From: Mortierella sp. BCC40632
Taxonomy: Eukaryota; Mortierellomycota; Mortierellomycetes; Mortierellales; Mortierellaceae
DNA length: 64,000 nt
Reading direction: 5' to 3'
NCBI GenBank assembly: GCA_011634665.1
Contig: WAEK01000006.1
Coordinates: 1,434,501-1,498,500, forward strand
The notes beneath the pieces were generated by a model. It was not told the DNA's origin. It saw only the letters and a program-made list of their open reading frames with translations, and made no database searches. This document shows, in pieces, positions 23,184-34,433 of the stretch. The position numbers and the translations under genes are program-made. How positions within the stretch are numbered: position 1 is the stretch's first letter; every line of letters starts with the position of its first letter.

Positions 23184-25298
23184 ATGACCTCAACCAGCAT
23201 CTCCAGCAGGCATCGAGCCATGCTCGGCGCTCTGCTCGTCTTCTGCATCGGCTCTCTACTCACTCTCTCCTTCCGACCCCCATCCGTTGACCAAACCAAT
23301 GAATGGGTTGTCTCTAGTCGTCCCCGATTCCCCTCATCTAACAGCAACCCTGGAAGCAATGACGACGAGTCCATTGGGACCGGTGCCCCTGGAACCGACC
23401 TTCTTCCCAACCTTGATTCACTCTCGCTTGATGCACTCAAGAGGTCGATAAAGGGTACCATCCTGGATACAACAGAAGAATTATCAGACCCAACCCGGTC
23501 CATTCGACCAAACAGAGGCTCGAAGGGACAGCTCGGGATAAAGGTGGATGATCTGGATTCGGAGCCATCCATCGAAGACGAAGATAATACAGAGGACGAG
23601 ATGGCAGAGGACGAGATGGGCGGAGATGAGGAAGAAGATACCACAGATGATGATGGCCCAACAGTCGGACAGGATTCAGGGGACTCTATGGAATACTCTG
23701 AAGCTGACATGGATGACCAGGAAGATCCATCTACCCTTGAGGATGACGACGACAACCCCGAGTTAGATCAGTCAGAAGAACCAGAGTCTGACCCGAAGGG
23801 CCAGCCTATGCCTACCCTTCGCGAGGATACAACATTGGCCGACTTTGATGTCAACAATGTGCTCTCACCATCCGATAGCTATCTCCTTTTTATTCCTTCT
23901 GGAGAAACAATCGAGGCCCAGTTCTTTTCACTGCTGACCTCGCTCTGGATTGCAAAACACTCCAACCGTACCCTGATCATACCCCCACCCATGATGGCTC
24001 CTCCATCACTTCACGAAATGTACCCTTACTTTGCTGGGTCTAAGGGTACCAAGCGCCAACGTTGGAGCAATCTCTTTGATCTCGGACCCACCTCGAGATC
24101 TCAACGGACCATTCAAATTGATCGCACACGGCCAGTGCTGCAGACCCCCTTCACGGCAGCAATGGCCAAAGAGGAAGAAACTCCCACGACGAATGAGCAA
24201 GCGATACCGTACGTGTCCCCTGACCAGGCTCAGCACTCAGACCCTACGGCAGCAAGGACAACGATGACGCCTGTCAAGATCAAATGCCATGGCCCTCCGA
24301 CAGCGGGGTCCTGGAGTGGGCTCGATTTCGCAGGCCGTCACTTCTTGAACCGATACAATCTCGTGGCCGAGTTTGAAATGTTGGCCGACCCTTATTGGAG
24401 TCTGAAACCAGAAGCGATCCAGAGACATTGGCGGGCATCGCCATCTATGACGGAGGAGATGGGTATTATCAGCGAAGGCAGCTTACCTCAGCACCGTCAA
24501 CAGTTTGACGACCGCCATCGTCAGCTAGTCTGTATCTCGGGTGCAGAACTTGTTGGGACAGAAGACGCTCTCATGGAGGAATTGATTTGGCAGGAAATTG
24601 GCTCCCACATCTCATTTTCTCAGGCAGTCATGCAACAAGGTCGGCAGAACATTGTCCAGGTACTGAGGGGCATGGAAAGGAGTGACCGTCGGAATGGCTA
24701 TATTGGCGTGCACATTGACCGGTTGCCCTCGCGTGAGTTTTGTCGCCATGGGGCCGATCCAACTATTTCGTCCGCCAATCGGGATTCCTCTCAGCCATTG
24801 GACAATGAGAATTCAGCTATGGACACCCATACTTTTGACTCCAATGAAAAGGCTGACAGCAGTGGCAAAAGAAGAGATCTCGATATTGTTGCTGTTGGGC
24901 CTCTTTCTTCGACAGTTTCGTCATCGATAATGACGCCCACTCAGTGTTTGTGGACTGCAGACTTGATTGCACGCCGGATAGCCATCATTCAAAAGTCGGA
25001 GCATATCCCACCACGACCTGTGATTGTGACCACAACAGAGACCGATCCAGAGATTTTAGCCAAGATGGACCGACAATCTGGATGGTTTCGCATCGGAACT
25101 GAAGACGATGGCAACGGACTCTTTGGAACGGACGATGAACTTGGAGGATATGGCCCAGCAGTAACCAGAGCCTTTGTGATGGCTAACAGTGCTATTTTTG
25201 TTGGCAGCAGAGCTTCAGCCCTTGGAGTTCATGCTGCATTCAGGATAAAGACGGAAGGCCGACTCAAACAAGTACCACCCATGTGGGAACTGTATTAA
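23184..25298 (+). CDS. O-fucosyltransferase-like type II membrane protein
   Basis: Single-exon 704-aa frame. Residues about 13-30 are one hydrophobic anchor (MLGALLVFCIGSLLTLSF) after a short basic N-terminus, typical of a Golgi type II protein. Residues about 110-210 are a very acidic Asp/Glu-rich stem. The C-terminal two thirds has the order of GDP-fucose O-fucosyltransferase-like proteins: an N-terminal helix and strand (FFSLLTSLWIAKHSNRTLIIPP), a GVHIDR motif followed by F-C at the position of the 'HxRR.DF..C' motif, TTTETDPEILAKM (compare 'aTDe.dpe'), and a C-terminal AVTRAFVMANSAIFVGSRAS loop. This suggests protein glycosylation in the secretory pathway. The HxRR motif is HIDR here, so one Arg is replaced and the donor or activity may differ. 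Start at 23184 taken; an ATG at 23220 would still keep the anchor. Confidence 0.62.
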   Translation: MTSTSISSRHRAMLGALLVFCIGSLLTLSFRPPSVDQTNEWVVSSRPRFPSSNSNPGSNDDESIGTGAPGTDLLPNLDSLSLDALKRSIKGTILDTTEELSDPTRSIRPNRGSKGQLGIKVDDLDSEPSIEDEDNTEDEMAEDEMGGDEEEDTTDDDGPTVGQDSGDSMEYSEADMDDQEDPSTLEDDDDNPELDQSEEPESDPKGQPMPTLREDTTLADFDVNNVLSPSDSYLLFIPSGETIEAQFFSLLTSLWIAKHSNRTLIIPPPMMAPPSLHEMYPYFAGSKGTKRQRWSNLFDLGPTSRSQRTIQIDRTRPVLQTPFTAAMAKEEETPTTNEQAIPYVSPDQAQHSDPTAARTTMTPVKIKCHGPPTAGSWSGLDFAGRHFLNRYNLVAEFEMLADPYWSLKPEAIQRHWRASPSMTEEMGIISEGSLPQHRQQFDDRHRQLVCISGAELVGTEDALMEELIWQEIGSHISFSQAVMQQGRQNIVQVLRGMERSDRRNGYIGVHIDRLPSREFCRHGADPTISSANRDSSQPLDNENSAMDTHTFDSNEKADSSGKRRDLDIVAVGPLSSTVSSSIMTPTQCLWTADLIARRIAIIQKSEHIPPRPVIVTTTETDPEILAKMDRQSGWFRIGTEDDGNGLFGTDDELGGYGPAVTRAFVMANSAIFVGSRASALGVHAAFRIKTEGRLKQVPPMWELY

Positions 25299-26497
25299 AA
25301 GAAGAAGAAATGTAATTTTATATTTATTGCCTCGCACGGACCAAAAAATCTCTCGCGCGCGAGAGCCTACTCTAAAAACCTATAATCAACAGTTTTTTTT
25401 TCAAATTTTCATCAAATGCACACACACACACACACACATGGCGGATAGAATATTTGGGATCAATTCAGGTGTCTTAATTTTCAAACGACAGTGCGTTTAA
25501 TGAAAATTCCTTTTGTCCTGCCTCGCTTGAGTCGACCCTCTAAGTAATATAGATACCATAAAATACAACACCGGCTTACCGATGTGATTCCACTGGTCGG
25601 CAAAGTGCAAAGTGGAAATGCAGCAATAGTAGAACGCTTAACAGTCCATAATGTCATGACAACAGCGGTCATCGCCCATTTAAATCATACAACATATGAC
25701 GGAGGCATCTCTCCAGAAAGGCTCGCCTCTAGTGTGGATTAACATTTTACAGCTCGGTATTCCAATCGGGTTTCTACACAATAGTCAATGGCCAAAGTTC
25801 TTTTTTTTATGGGTAGTCTATTGCTGGAGAGTCCAAGTGACGAAGACTGGGCAGAGTAAAAGTGGCAACGACACGAGTACTTTTGGTGGCGGGAGGGCGC
25901 AGCGCGAAGAAAGAGACTGCCACGCTCCATTTCGGTCTAGGTAAAGCGCAGTTATTCCTTCCGTTTGCTCACTCCCTTGTTTTCACTGTACGTAGCGGAG
26001 ATCAAGCAATTAAGTCCGCCTCCTGATCTAGGGAGCAGGATGGACAAAGTGTATGAGACAGGAGCAGGGGGAGGGGGAGTACGGAAAGGCGGCTGCCTTA
26101 CCGAAGCTTGCCTGGATAGTGAAGCTCAAAAATTTCGAGGCAATCGATGTCTTGAACTAGCGCCTCAAGAGGTCTTGGACCTACGAAGCTGATGGTGGTG
26201 GCGTTTCAAGGGCGATTTTCAGCTAGAATGCCCACCAGAGCTGGAAATCCATGGTAAAGACATTTTAGACATGTAAAAACCCGAATGAAAGAGATGGCTC
26301 CCGATTGCTGCCGCTGCTGCTGCTGCTGCTGCTGCTATTCATTGACGCTAGTTTAATCTTTTAGGGGATCTGTGGAGAAACGGCGATTTGGACTATAGAA
26401 ATCAGCGTCATATTAATATTGTCCTTTTATTATTGTTATTCTTGAGACAATTTCAGCTGTTCGTCTTCATCACTAGAGTCAACGAGCGCTACTCGTC

Positions 26498-26533
<36 letters not shown>

Positions 26534-29071
26534 TGGTGTACCATGATTTTCTGTTCGACATCGGACTGAACGGATAGAATATCATTAAGAGTGCAATTCC
26601 TTTAGAAAGTGAAGCAAGACTTGGTACCCAATAGGCTAACATGCAGTGATATCGCCAATTGCTCCATTCTATCAGCGAACAGGCGGTAGCGGTCCTATTT
26701 TATGACACAGTATCCCATTTCCGTGATCCGCACTCATTACTCTTGTATTCACTGTCCATTGTCCTTTGTTCTACAAAACCTGCGTTCATCACCCACCCAC
26801 CAGCTTGCCTCATTCCAATAAACAGGTGACTGGTGCTGATCGAAAGAAGGCGCGGAAAATGCTGCGAGAAAGTGGTGTTAAGGTATATAGTCCAAAATAC
26901 GGGGAGCCTGTTAGACAAAGGAGAAAGCCAAAGGGCCAGACCCTGTAAAGCAGGATAAACCAAACAGACGTTCTGGAAGGTGGTCAAGAGAGAAAAGTCT
27001 AGCCCTCTTTTCGAGCCATTAGGTAATCCATAGTGTACTGCTATGATCTGGGTCGGGGGCCGTCATTCTATTTCATGGTTCAGCGAAAGTGCGATGAGCA
27101 AGAGATTCTTTACTTAGCAAAATGTCACTCGTCCCTTCTTTCTCGCATTAAACACGACAGTCCATTAAAGCGCTTACCTGTTTTCCCTTCGGTGCTCTCC
27201 CTGTTTTTCTCTCTCCGCATTATCAGTGAGGTTTTGACAGCTAGCCGAGATGTACATACTCGTGTGGATGTACTACGATTGAACGCTCTTTCAACCTTAG
27301 ATTGACATGAGGCCATTTCGCGTAATGCAGAATTTTTGAAGTACTAAACTCGGTGCGCGTGATTCTGCGATACGCTCTCACCTACGATACACATGTGCAG
27401 TAGGGAGCTTGCGCCTTTTACTGCATACCTTCTTGGAAATACTGCAGTTTCGCGTCTGTGGAGGAGAGGAGGAACCAACCTGCGCATGGACAAAAGAAAA
27501 AAAACTTAAGACAAGTTCATCCACTCGGTTAAATCCCCAGAGTTAGGTAAGGATCCACGTTTTGAAGACGCAACCTCATCTGGTAGAAGGGGGAAAAGGA
27601 GGACTGACAGCGTCGAGACTCAGCAAAGCCGTATTTTTTTTTTCTTCTTAGAGATCAACAATCTCAAACAGGAAGAGGGACAGCCCACTCGAGGCTTTGG
27701 CTATTGGACCGTGGGCTGAGCGTCCCCTCTGGCTTGTCAACAAGATCGGACGCAAAACAAAAAAGATGTGCTGAGACCCAATGGTAGATGCTTGGTTACT
27801 GTTGCAAGCCGTCACGAAAGAAGGCGTCCAGATCGATCCACGTAAACAGTAATAGCGAGGGAAAAAACAACTACCATTCGCCGCCGTAACTCATCCCACT
27901 CTTCATCTTGAAGAACTATCTTATCACAAAAGGTTTGCCAGCAGCAATTGCTTGTCCCTGATTCTACATTACAGATACTCAGTAAACTCTTGTCTGATTT
28001 TCTCCAGTACTCCAAAGAAAAAAAAAGAAAAAAAAAGGACAGGAGGCCTCAGCCTTAGGCAGAGAAGTACATCTCGACCGCTGATCAAATAGCAATTGTA
28101 GCCCTAGCCATGACGGTAGGGCGGATGACAACTGACTGGCGTGTAGGCTCGGTCTTTTACTTTGCAAGAATACTCTGAAAGCATGCTTGACCCCCTACTT
28201 TGTCCTTCTCTCCTTTGATACTGCAGGAATACAATGATATTCTCGGCTCTCCCTACTCCAACTGCGCTTTAAAAACCACAAGAGGTATCTCGTTTATCCC
28301 GCAAGGTAAAAAAAAGAGAAATCTGCCAAGATTGAGAGGAATGTTCTCCAAAGACGGTACCGCGTTGATCGGAAGAGAAGGGCTTCTACACTCGCAACGC
28401 TGTGGCAAAGTAACGCATTTGACGGCATGCCGCGTTCCTTTGATCACCAAGGCCCCTCCCTATTGGCGGATCATCCGATCTCTTCTCATGTCGTCGCCGT
28501 TAAGCCCCCAGCCCTACTCACTAGAATGCTGACCAAAGTGTGCAACGGAACCCATCACCATTCGCTAGAACAATCCAATTGTATGCCCAATGATGTCCAA
28601 CGCATCACTATCCTCCTGGTGCCGTCGAGTAGGAACAATTAAATGGTCTCATTACAAGAGCCGTTACTTTTTCCAGGGAAATTCAGTCACACTTGAGAGC
28701 TGTATATGTGAAGTAAATCAATGTTCTGAGAGAAGGGGGGGTTGGTGGTTATCTTTTCTAATACAAGGTTTTTTTTTTTTTTTTTTTTTTTTTTCACAAG
28801 GGCTGAGACCTTGACTCGTCAAAGACCCTTTCCCATAAGGGTTTTGCATACTCCTCGAATTAGACAAGCCTGTAAGCAACCCTTTTTCCCAAACGCATAA
28901 AACCCTCCTCTGGGAAAGGTCTACCTTTTTTTTTTTTTTTTTTTTTTTTTTTTCTTTTTTTTTCCCACTTCTCTCTTCAGCAACCTCCCGATCTGTCAAG
29001 CTAACCCAAAAAAAGAAAGAAGAAAGAAGATTGACTCCTTCTCTCACCATTCACCCCCCTCCCCCATCTCA
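25299..29071. other. 3.8-kb intergenic region, no supportable gene
   Basis: Contains (CA)n at about 25419-25438, a (TGC)n tract at about 26311-26336, poly(A) of about 31 at about 26499-26530, and poly(T) tracts at about 28769-28794 and 28926-28953. A short plus-strand open piece at 26766-26948 (GADRKKARKMLRESGVKVY) and a minus-strand piece at 27812-28015 look like possible coding remnants but match nothing I know. Confidence 0.5.
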
Positions 29072-29863
29072 ATGATCTCCAAACCCTTGATCTTTTTCTG
29101 CCTCACACTTTTATTCACACTTTCACTTTTAAACCCTATTGGAGCTATTGAAGTCGAGAAGAAACGCAAAATGGTTAACATTGTTCTCGTCCATGGTGCT
29201 TTGGCAGATGGCACTTCCTGGTCAGGTGTGATCCCAATCCTTCAAGCCCATGGTTACAACGTCTCGGCTGTCCAAGAGCCACTCAGTTCGATCCCTGATG
29301 ATATTGCCAAGGTTCAAGAGACTCTTGCCATGACCCCCGGTCCTGTCGTCTTGGTCGGTCACTCCTTTGGCGGCATTGTGGTTACGAACGCAGGAAATGC
29401 CGACAATGTCGCGGCTTTGGTTTATGTCGCAGCCTTCACCCCCGATGAGGGTCAGACTGTTGGTGACTTGGGCAAGGACTTTGCACCACTCCCTTCGGCT
29501 AAGGCTTTCGTCTTTGATGCGCAGGGTCGCTTCTGGCTCACACAAGAGGATTTCCTCAAGTATTTCTGCCCTGATGTCCCCAAGGAGCAGGGTAGATTGA
29601 TGGCCGCCGTTCAGGGTCCTGCAGATGGAGCCCGTTTTGGATGGCCATCTGGAACCCCTGCTTGGAAGTCGAAGCCAAGTTACTTTGTCGTGGCCGAGCA
29701 TGACCAGATCATCTCGCCTGATTTGGAGAAGTTTGAGGCCAAGAATATCAAGGCTGTTAAGACTGTCTCTGTCCCGAACGCTAGCCATGCTGTTCTGGTG
29801 TCGCATCCAGATATTGTTGCCAACTTGATCATCGAGGCTGCCAAAGCAGTCGCCAAGTCGTAG
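29072..29863 (+). CDS. alpha/beta hydrolase (AB_hydrolase_6 type) with N-terminal leader
   Basis: Single-exon 263-aa protein. Residues 1-25 are hydrophobic (PLIFFCLTLLFTLSLL) and look like a signal peptide or anchor. From residue 34 the protein is a compact alpha/beta hydrolase: HGALADGTSW (oxyanion-hole region), the nucleophile elbow GHSFGG (about residues 97-102), EHDQII with the acid Asp, and NASHAVLVSHP with the catalytic His. Sequence texture, compact size and lack of introns resemble bacterial hydrolases of this clan, suggesting horizontal acquisition. A second in-frame ATG at 29171 (MVNIVLVHGA) would give the leaderless bacterial-size protein, so two isoforms are possible. Substrate unknown (ester or lactone hydrolysis, or haloperoxidase-like). 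An AATAAA sits at 30059-30064. Confidence 0.88.
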   Translation: MISKPLIFFCLTLLFTLSLLNPIGAIEVEKKRKMVNIVLVHGALADGTSWSGVIPILQAHGYNVSAVQEPLSSIPDDIAKVQETLAMTPGPVVLVGHSFGGIVVTNAGNADNVAALVYVAAFTPDEGQTVGDLGKDFAPLPSAKAFVFDAQGRFWLTQEDFLKYFCPDVPKEQGRLMAAVQGPADGARFGWPSGTPAWKSKPSYFVVAEHDQIISPDLEKFEAKNIKAVKTVSVPNASHAVLVSHPDIVANLIIEAAKAVAKS

Positions 29864-30149
29864 AAGAGCACGGAGAAGAAAAAGGAAAAAGAACCTGATT
29901 CTTTTTAATGGAAAAAAACACGAGTTGGATTCGAAAAAAGAGAAGAAAAAGAGACCTTGTAGAGGACATAGAGAGTAGTCCCCGAAATACTGTACATATC
30001 ATACAGGACTAATAGAGCCCTGCTCCTTGACTACATCTCGACCAAATACATATTTGTGAATAAATACTGTTGACGCGTCTCTGACTTGCTAGTGGCTCAT
30101 TTTTGCGTGGGTGTTTAAGTGTTCTGCTGGTACAAAATATACTGGATCC

Positions 30150-30196
<47 letters not shown>

Positions 30197-32524
30197 TGCG
30201 AGAGGAGGAGGAGAGGAGAGGGACCCCTCTTTTTGTGTCCCCAAGCGCTACTCGAGAGAATCTTTTGTCTCTTTCTCGATAGTCAGCTCTGTTAATTGGC
30301 CTGTTTTTGTGTCAGGCCTTCTTTATCATGCTTGTGTCCGTGAGAATGCATATCCTCACACGAACATTCAGTTTCGGAGGGATCACGTCCCTCTGAGCCT
30401 TGTTCACCCTCTCACACACATACCCGTGCGTAGTGGAATCCTCCGCCTCCGCGATGAGACAAACATTCAATTTAAAGTTCTAACCAGTGTTGATTGGTCT
30501 GCTTGTCCTGTAGACGCTTGATACTCTATGAGCGGCCCTTGAAGAAAAAATGCGGAGTAAATAATCTACTGGATTCATGATATCTATGAACTGCCCAGAT
30601 TAAATGTTTGGGAGAGTCAAAGAGAAGTGAGAGTACGAGCTAAAGGTCAATAGAGTAACAAGGAAGGGAATGGTGTCAAAGTCAAACCTTTCTCTCCACT
30701 GCTCAATCGGAGACTGCTTGAGAAGATGCCTCGGACAGGGAGAATAAGAGAGAGAGAGAGAGCGTGTGTGTCAAGAGTAACGAGAAGAGAGCCGGGGACT
30801 TTTTGTGCAAAGTGGTGGCACCAATTGAGAGATCTGTCATGAGATGTATGACCAAGTCCATCTTGCCACCATTGCCCGGACTCCGTGTCATTGTATGCGA
30901 CAAAGAGTACCGCTCATTTTCTTGAGATGAGCAAGTCAATCCACAGAGTACTGTGATTGAGGCAGAAGGGGAGAGGGGAGGAAGTTAACTTAACTTTGGA
31001 GCAGGGTCCCTTGTATGTCTCTATTCTCCAGACCCCTGAGCGCTACTGTTGCCGAGACAAGTCAAGTCCTTGAAGTGCTCACTTTCGGTCGAGGTGTTTG
31101 TACAAATTCACATGGTACAAGATTTCGATGACCGTGCTTGGCTACTACATTCCCATGGAGCAGAGAGGGGACCAGTCTCATCCGAGTAACTCGAATTATT
31201 ATCTTGAGACCCCGACATACCGATCAGTAAAAGCGTGAGGACGCATGAATCGTCCACAATACTGGGCTGTTCAGATGCCGGGAAGAAGGCAAAAACCAAC
31301 AACACCAACAAGAAAACGTACTACCAAGCTTTTCTTTGATACCATCGCGGATCAGAGATCCGAGTACAAGTATCGTGACAGAAACATGACCACCTGGCCA
31401 TTTCTTTTCTGCATGAAAGAGGAGATCTTGTGGGCCCCCGATTATGGGCTCCACCTTTTTCTTCTCCCTCTTTGCATAGAGACCGCATTAGAGCTCTTTT
31501 GACAACGTAGATAGTCAATTGTTTTCCGAGTATGTACAGGAGGCGTAGTAAAAAAAAAGAAAGCCTGCGACCTGTCCCTCCTCTCCTTTCACCTTTTTTT
31601 CCAGGCTCTAAATGCACCCTGTCCACTTTTTTTTTGTATTACGTCTTCCGTTTTGCCGCTAATTGAATGATGTCCGTGGTATGATCGTCCCGCACGGCCC
31701 TCAGACCTTCCCCCCATTCTCTCTCGCTCTTGCTCTCTCTCTCTCTCTCAATCGGGTTCACAAAGTCTGTTATCCTCTCTAACTGCACTACCATCAGGAA
31801 AGTGAGATAAGAATATTGAGAAAAAAGAAATATTACCCGCGTCCCTCCTAGGAGCGTCTCAAGAGGGAAAGAGGTATGTCAATGGCCCTTTTTGTTGTTG
31901 TTGTTGATGCTGTTGGTTGAGGAAGCGCAAGGGAAATTATTTTCTTTCATGCATCATGTCAAAACCTGCGTTGCCAATCCAGATTCTTGTACCCCCCCCC
32001 CTCTTTCCTCCCTCTGTCTTCTGTCCCCCCCCTATCTCCTGTTTGTAGATCTTAGATTTTCTAGTTCTCCTCTCTCTTGGTAGCATTGAATGACACAGGC
32101 AAGATCACCAATACAAGAATCTTTGACACCAACTCACCCTGCTCCGTGGGAACTAAGATGCAAGCGTGTCTTATCGTAGCATCTCATGAAGATGAAGAAA
32201 AAAAAAAAAAAAAAAAAAACAAAGAGGAAAATTTATGGACTATCGGATTTCGGGGAGAGGGAAGGGAAGGTGGGCACAATGAGCCTCTACTCGTATCCTC
32301 ATATCTACACACATTCATACACATCGAACATCATATACAAAGCAATTACTTGAGAACAAAATAACATGTTGATAACACTACTTTTTGGTTTTTAATGCAT
32401 TGGTACAAACGACTTGAGGTATATAGCACAGAGTAAAGTACTTTCAAGGGAGGAAAGGGGGGGAGAGAGGGTAAAAAAAAAAAAAAAAAATGACAAAGGG
32501 TGTATTTTGATTTTTTCTGTTTTC
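29864..32524. other. intergenic, 2.7 kb, repeats only
   Basis: 3' flanks of two convergent genes. Holds (GA)n at about 30152-30194, a CT tract at about 31733-31749, C-runs near 31993-32029 and poly(A) at about 32199-32219. No convincing coding sequence. Confidence 0.55.
30152..30194. repeat. (GA)n microsatellite
   Basis: About 42 bp of uninterrupted GA dinucleotides downstream of the hydrolase gene. Confidence 0.95.
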
Positions 32525-34287
32525 TTAGGCCTTGGCCTCCATGGGCTCCTTTTGGGACTTGGTGGTGTGCTTGATGTCCTGGGTATAAACGGCAAGCTCG
32601 GCATCCATATCATCGTCGTCACGGGCCTCGACATTGTCAATGATATCGGGGTTGAGGGCGAACGAACCCTTGGGGATAAAGGTGGCCATAAGAATGACTG
32701 CGCCAACAACGGTGTACATCACACCACCAACGTTCATCAAAGCAGGACGAATATCTCCGTTGTTGGTGTTGAACGAGTGGTCAATGACCTTGCCAAGTAC
32801 AACTCCCAAGGCGGCATAGAGCACAATGTAGAAGACATAGAGGAAAGCCATGACAGCACCCAAGGGAGAGATCTTGTCGTCGGGACGCTCAATCTGGGCA
32901 AGGGCTGACTGAATGTAAGCAGCAAGAGAGACATCACCAGCAGCCCAACCGAACGAGACGGGCACCCAGATAGCGGCCAAGGTCCAGGCATAGGTCAACG
33001 CATTCTCGGGAGCAGGGTACGAGAAGGGCAAGATCCAGACGATCAAGAGCGTAATGGCATCGAGACGCAACCAAGGAAGAGGAGTCTTGATCTTTTTGGC
33101 AAACATCAACACAAAGAGAGCTCCGAGGAGTTCACCAAAGTTGGAACCACCAACCATGATCTGGGCATAGGCACTCTTGCCAAGGATACGCTTAGCAAAG
33201 GCAGGTGAGAGCTGAGACTCGAGGTAACGATGGGTGAAGAGAGGGATCGAGTAACCGGGGATGAGCCAAATAAACTTGCGAGAGGAGAAAATGATCTGAC
33301 CACCACGGTAGAGCGACATGGCAAAGTGAACGAAGCCGTGACCAATCTGGGACAAGAGAGGAGATCTCTCAAGTGTGGCAAGGGCCCTGCGGTTCTCGAT
33401 GTCAGCGTCCAAGAGACTGATAAAGCTCCAGGTAATGGCGGCAAAGATAAAGAGGAAGGGTGTCATCGAGGGAGCAATAGCATTGCCAAGGTTGAGGACC
33501 AAGAAGGTGGAGAAGAAGGCACCTGCGGTTCCAGCAACCTCATAAAAGACGTGGACGATGGCATCCATACGCTTCAGCTTAATCACATCTCCTCCGACAA
33601 CATCTCTGGGAATGACACGACGGATCAATTCGACCATGCCGTGGCAGATACCGATAATGCTGTAGATGAAAAAGAGGATAATTGGGTCCCAGTTACCGCT
33701 CCTGGACTTGCCATTCAGGGGAATCTTGCCTCCGGTGGAGACATCGATGACAATGATGATTGCGGAAAGAACTCCAAAGAGGCCGATGGCCGAGGCGAGG
33801 ACAGACTTTGTTGGGAAACGCTTGATCAAGGGGGCGATGGCAATCGAGCCAACACACTGGAATGCCTGGTTGAGACCCTGAAGAAGACCCAAGTTGGCAA
33901 AGGTGTTGGTCGAGTTGAACCTGTCCGTGGCAAGAAGAGTGATCGAGCCGGTAAATGCTTCCTATTGGGAGGAGAGCCAGCGACAATGAAAAAAAGGAAG
34001 GTATTAGAAAACCTGTGTGGCTGGTGCTGCCTGTGTGTCAAAAAGTCGAGTGAAGGAAGGCAATCATCGTCGGTGAAAATTGTCCGGGAGAGAGAGGGAG
34101 AGAGAAAATATATTGTCGAGTGCTGATGAAGAAGAGAGAGAGAGAGGGGAGGGGAAGGGAAGCAGGGCTAGGAAAGGAAGGGGTCCTGTACCAGTCCGAA
34201 CTTGTACATCATAATGCCCAACATATAGATGAGGACATTGCGGCGCTCAGCCTTTGAGAAGTCAGCAAAAGGGTTCGAGAATCCCAT
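32525..34287 (-). CDS. MFS-type membrane transporter
   Basis: Two exons, 34192-34287 and 32525-33961, joined in phase 0 at ...MMYKFGL / EAFTGSI..., giving 510 aa. About twelve hydrophobic spans can be counted, for example IYMLGIMMYKFGL, ASAIGLFGVLSAIIIVI, WDPIILFFIYSIIGICHGMV, AFFSTFLVLNLGNAIAPSMTPFLFIF, LDAITLLIVWILPF, LGAVMAFLYVFYIVLYAALGVVL and VGGVMYTVVGAVILMATFI. The C-terminus is acidic and cytosolic (RDDDDMD). The overall layout is that of a major facilitator superfamily carrier, but I do not see a sugar-porter or DHA signature and cannot name a substrate. A TATAAAA box lies on the minus strand at 34427-34433, about 140 bp upstream of the start, suggesting regulated or strong transcription. 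Confidence 0.8.
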
Positions 34288-34426
34288 GATGGAAATGGAT
34301 GAATCGTCAGAGGGTTTAGTTGACGTTGGAGGGGAGCGAGGAGATGAAGAGGGAGGGGGGGGAGTAAGAGAGCTGTCGGTGAACCAAGGAGAAAAAGAAA
34401 GGAGGGAAGCGGCACCCCCCTGGGGT

Positions 34427-34433
34427 TTTATAG
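34427..34433 (-). promoter_or_regulatory. TATA box upstream of MFS gene
   Basis: TATAAAA on the minus strand about 140 bp before the ATG at 34287. Confidence 0.5.

Noticed and set aside
23159..23755. 198-aa Ser-rich frame on the minus strand
   Set aside because: Antisense of the acidic stem of the O-FucT-like protein; Asp/Glu codons read backwards give Ser runs.
26766..26948. Short basic plus-strand frame preceded by an AG acceptor-like site
   Set aside because: No partner exons found and no family recognised; noted only as a possible remnant.
29222..29806. 194-aa frame opposite the alpha/beta hydrolase
   Set aside because: Shadow of the hydrolase coding region; no independent features.
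33230..34126. 298-aa frame on the plus strand opposite the MFS gene
   Set aside because: Shadow frame running across the MFS intron; no domain, while the opposite strand has clear membrane spans.
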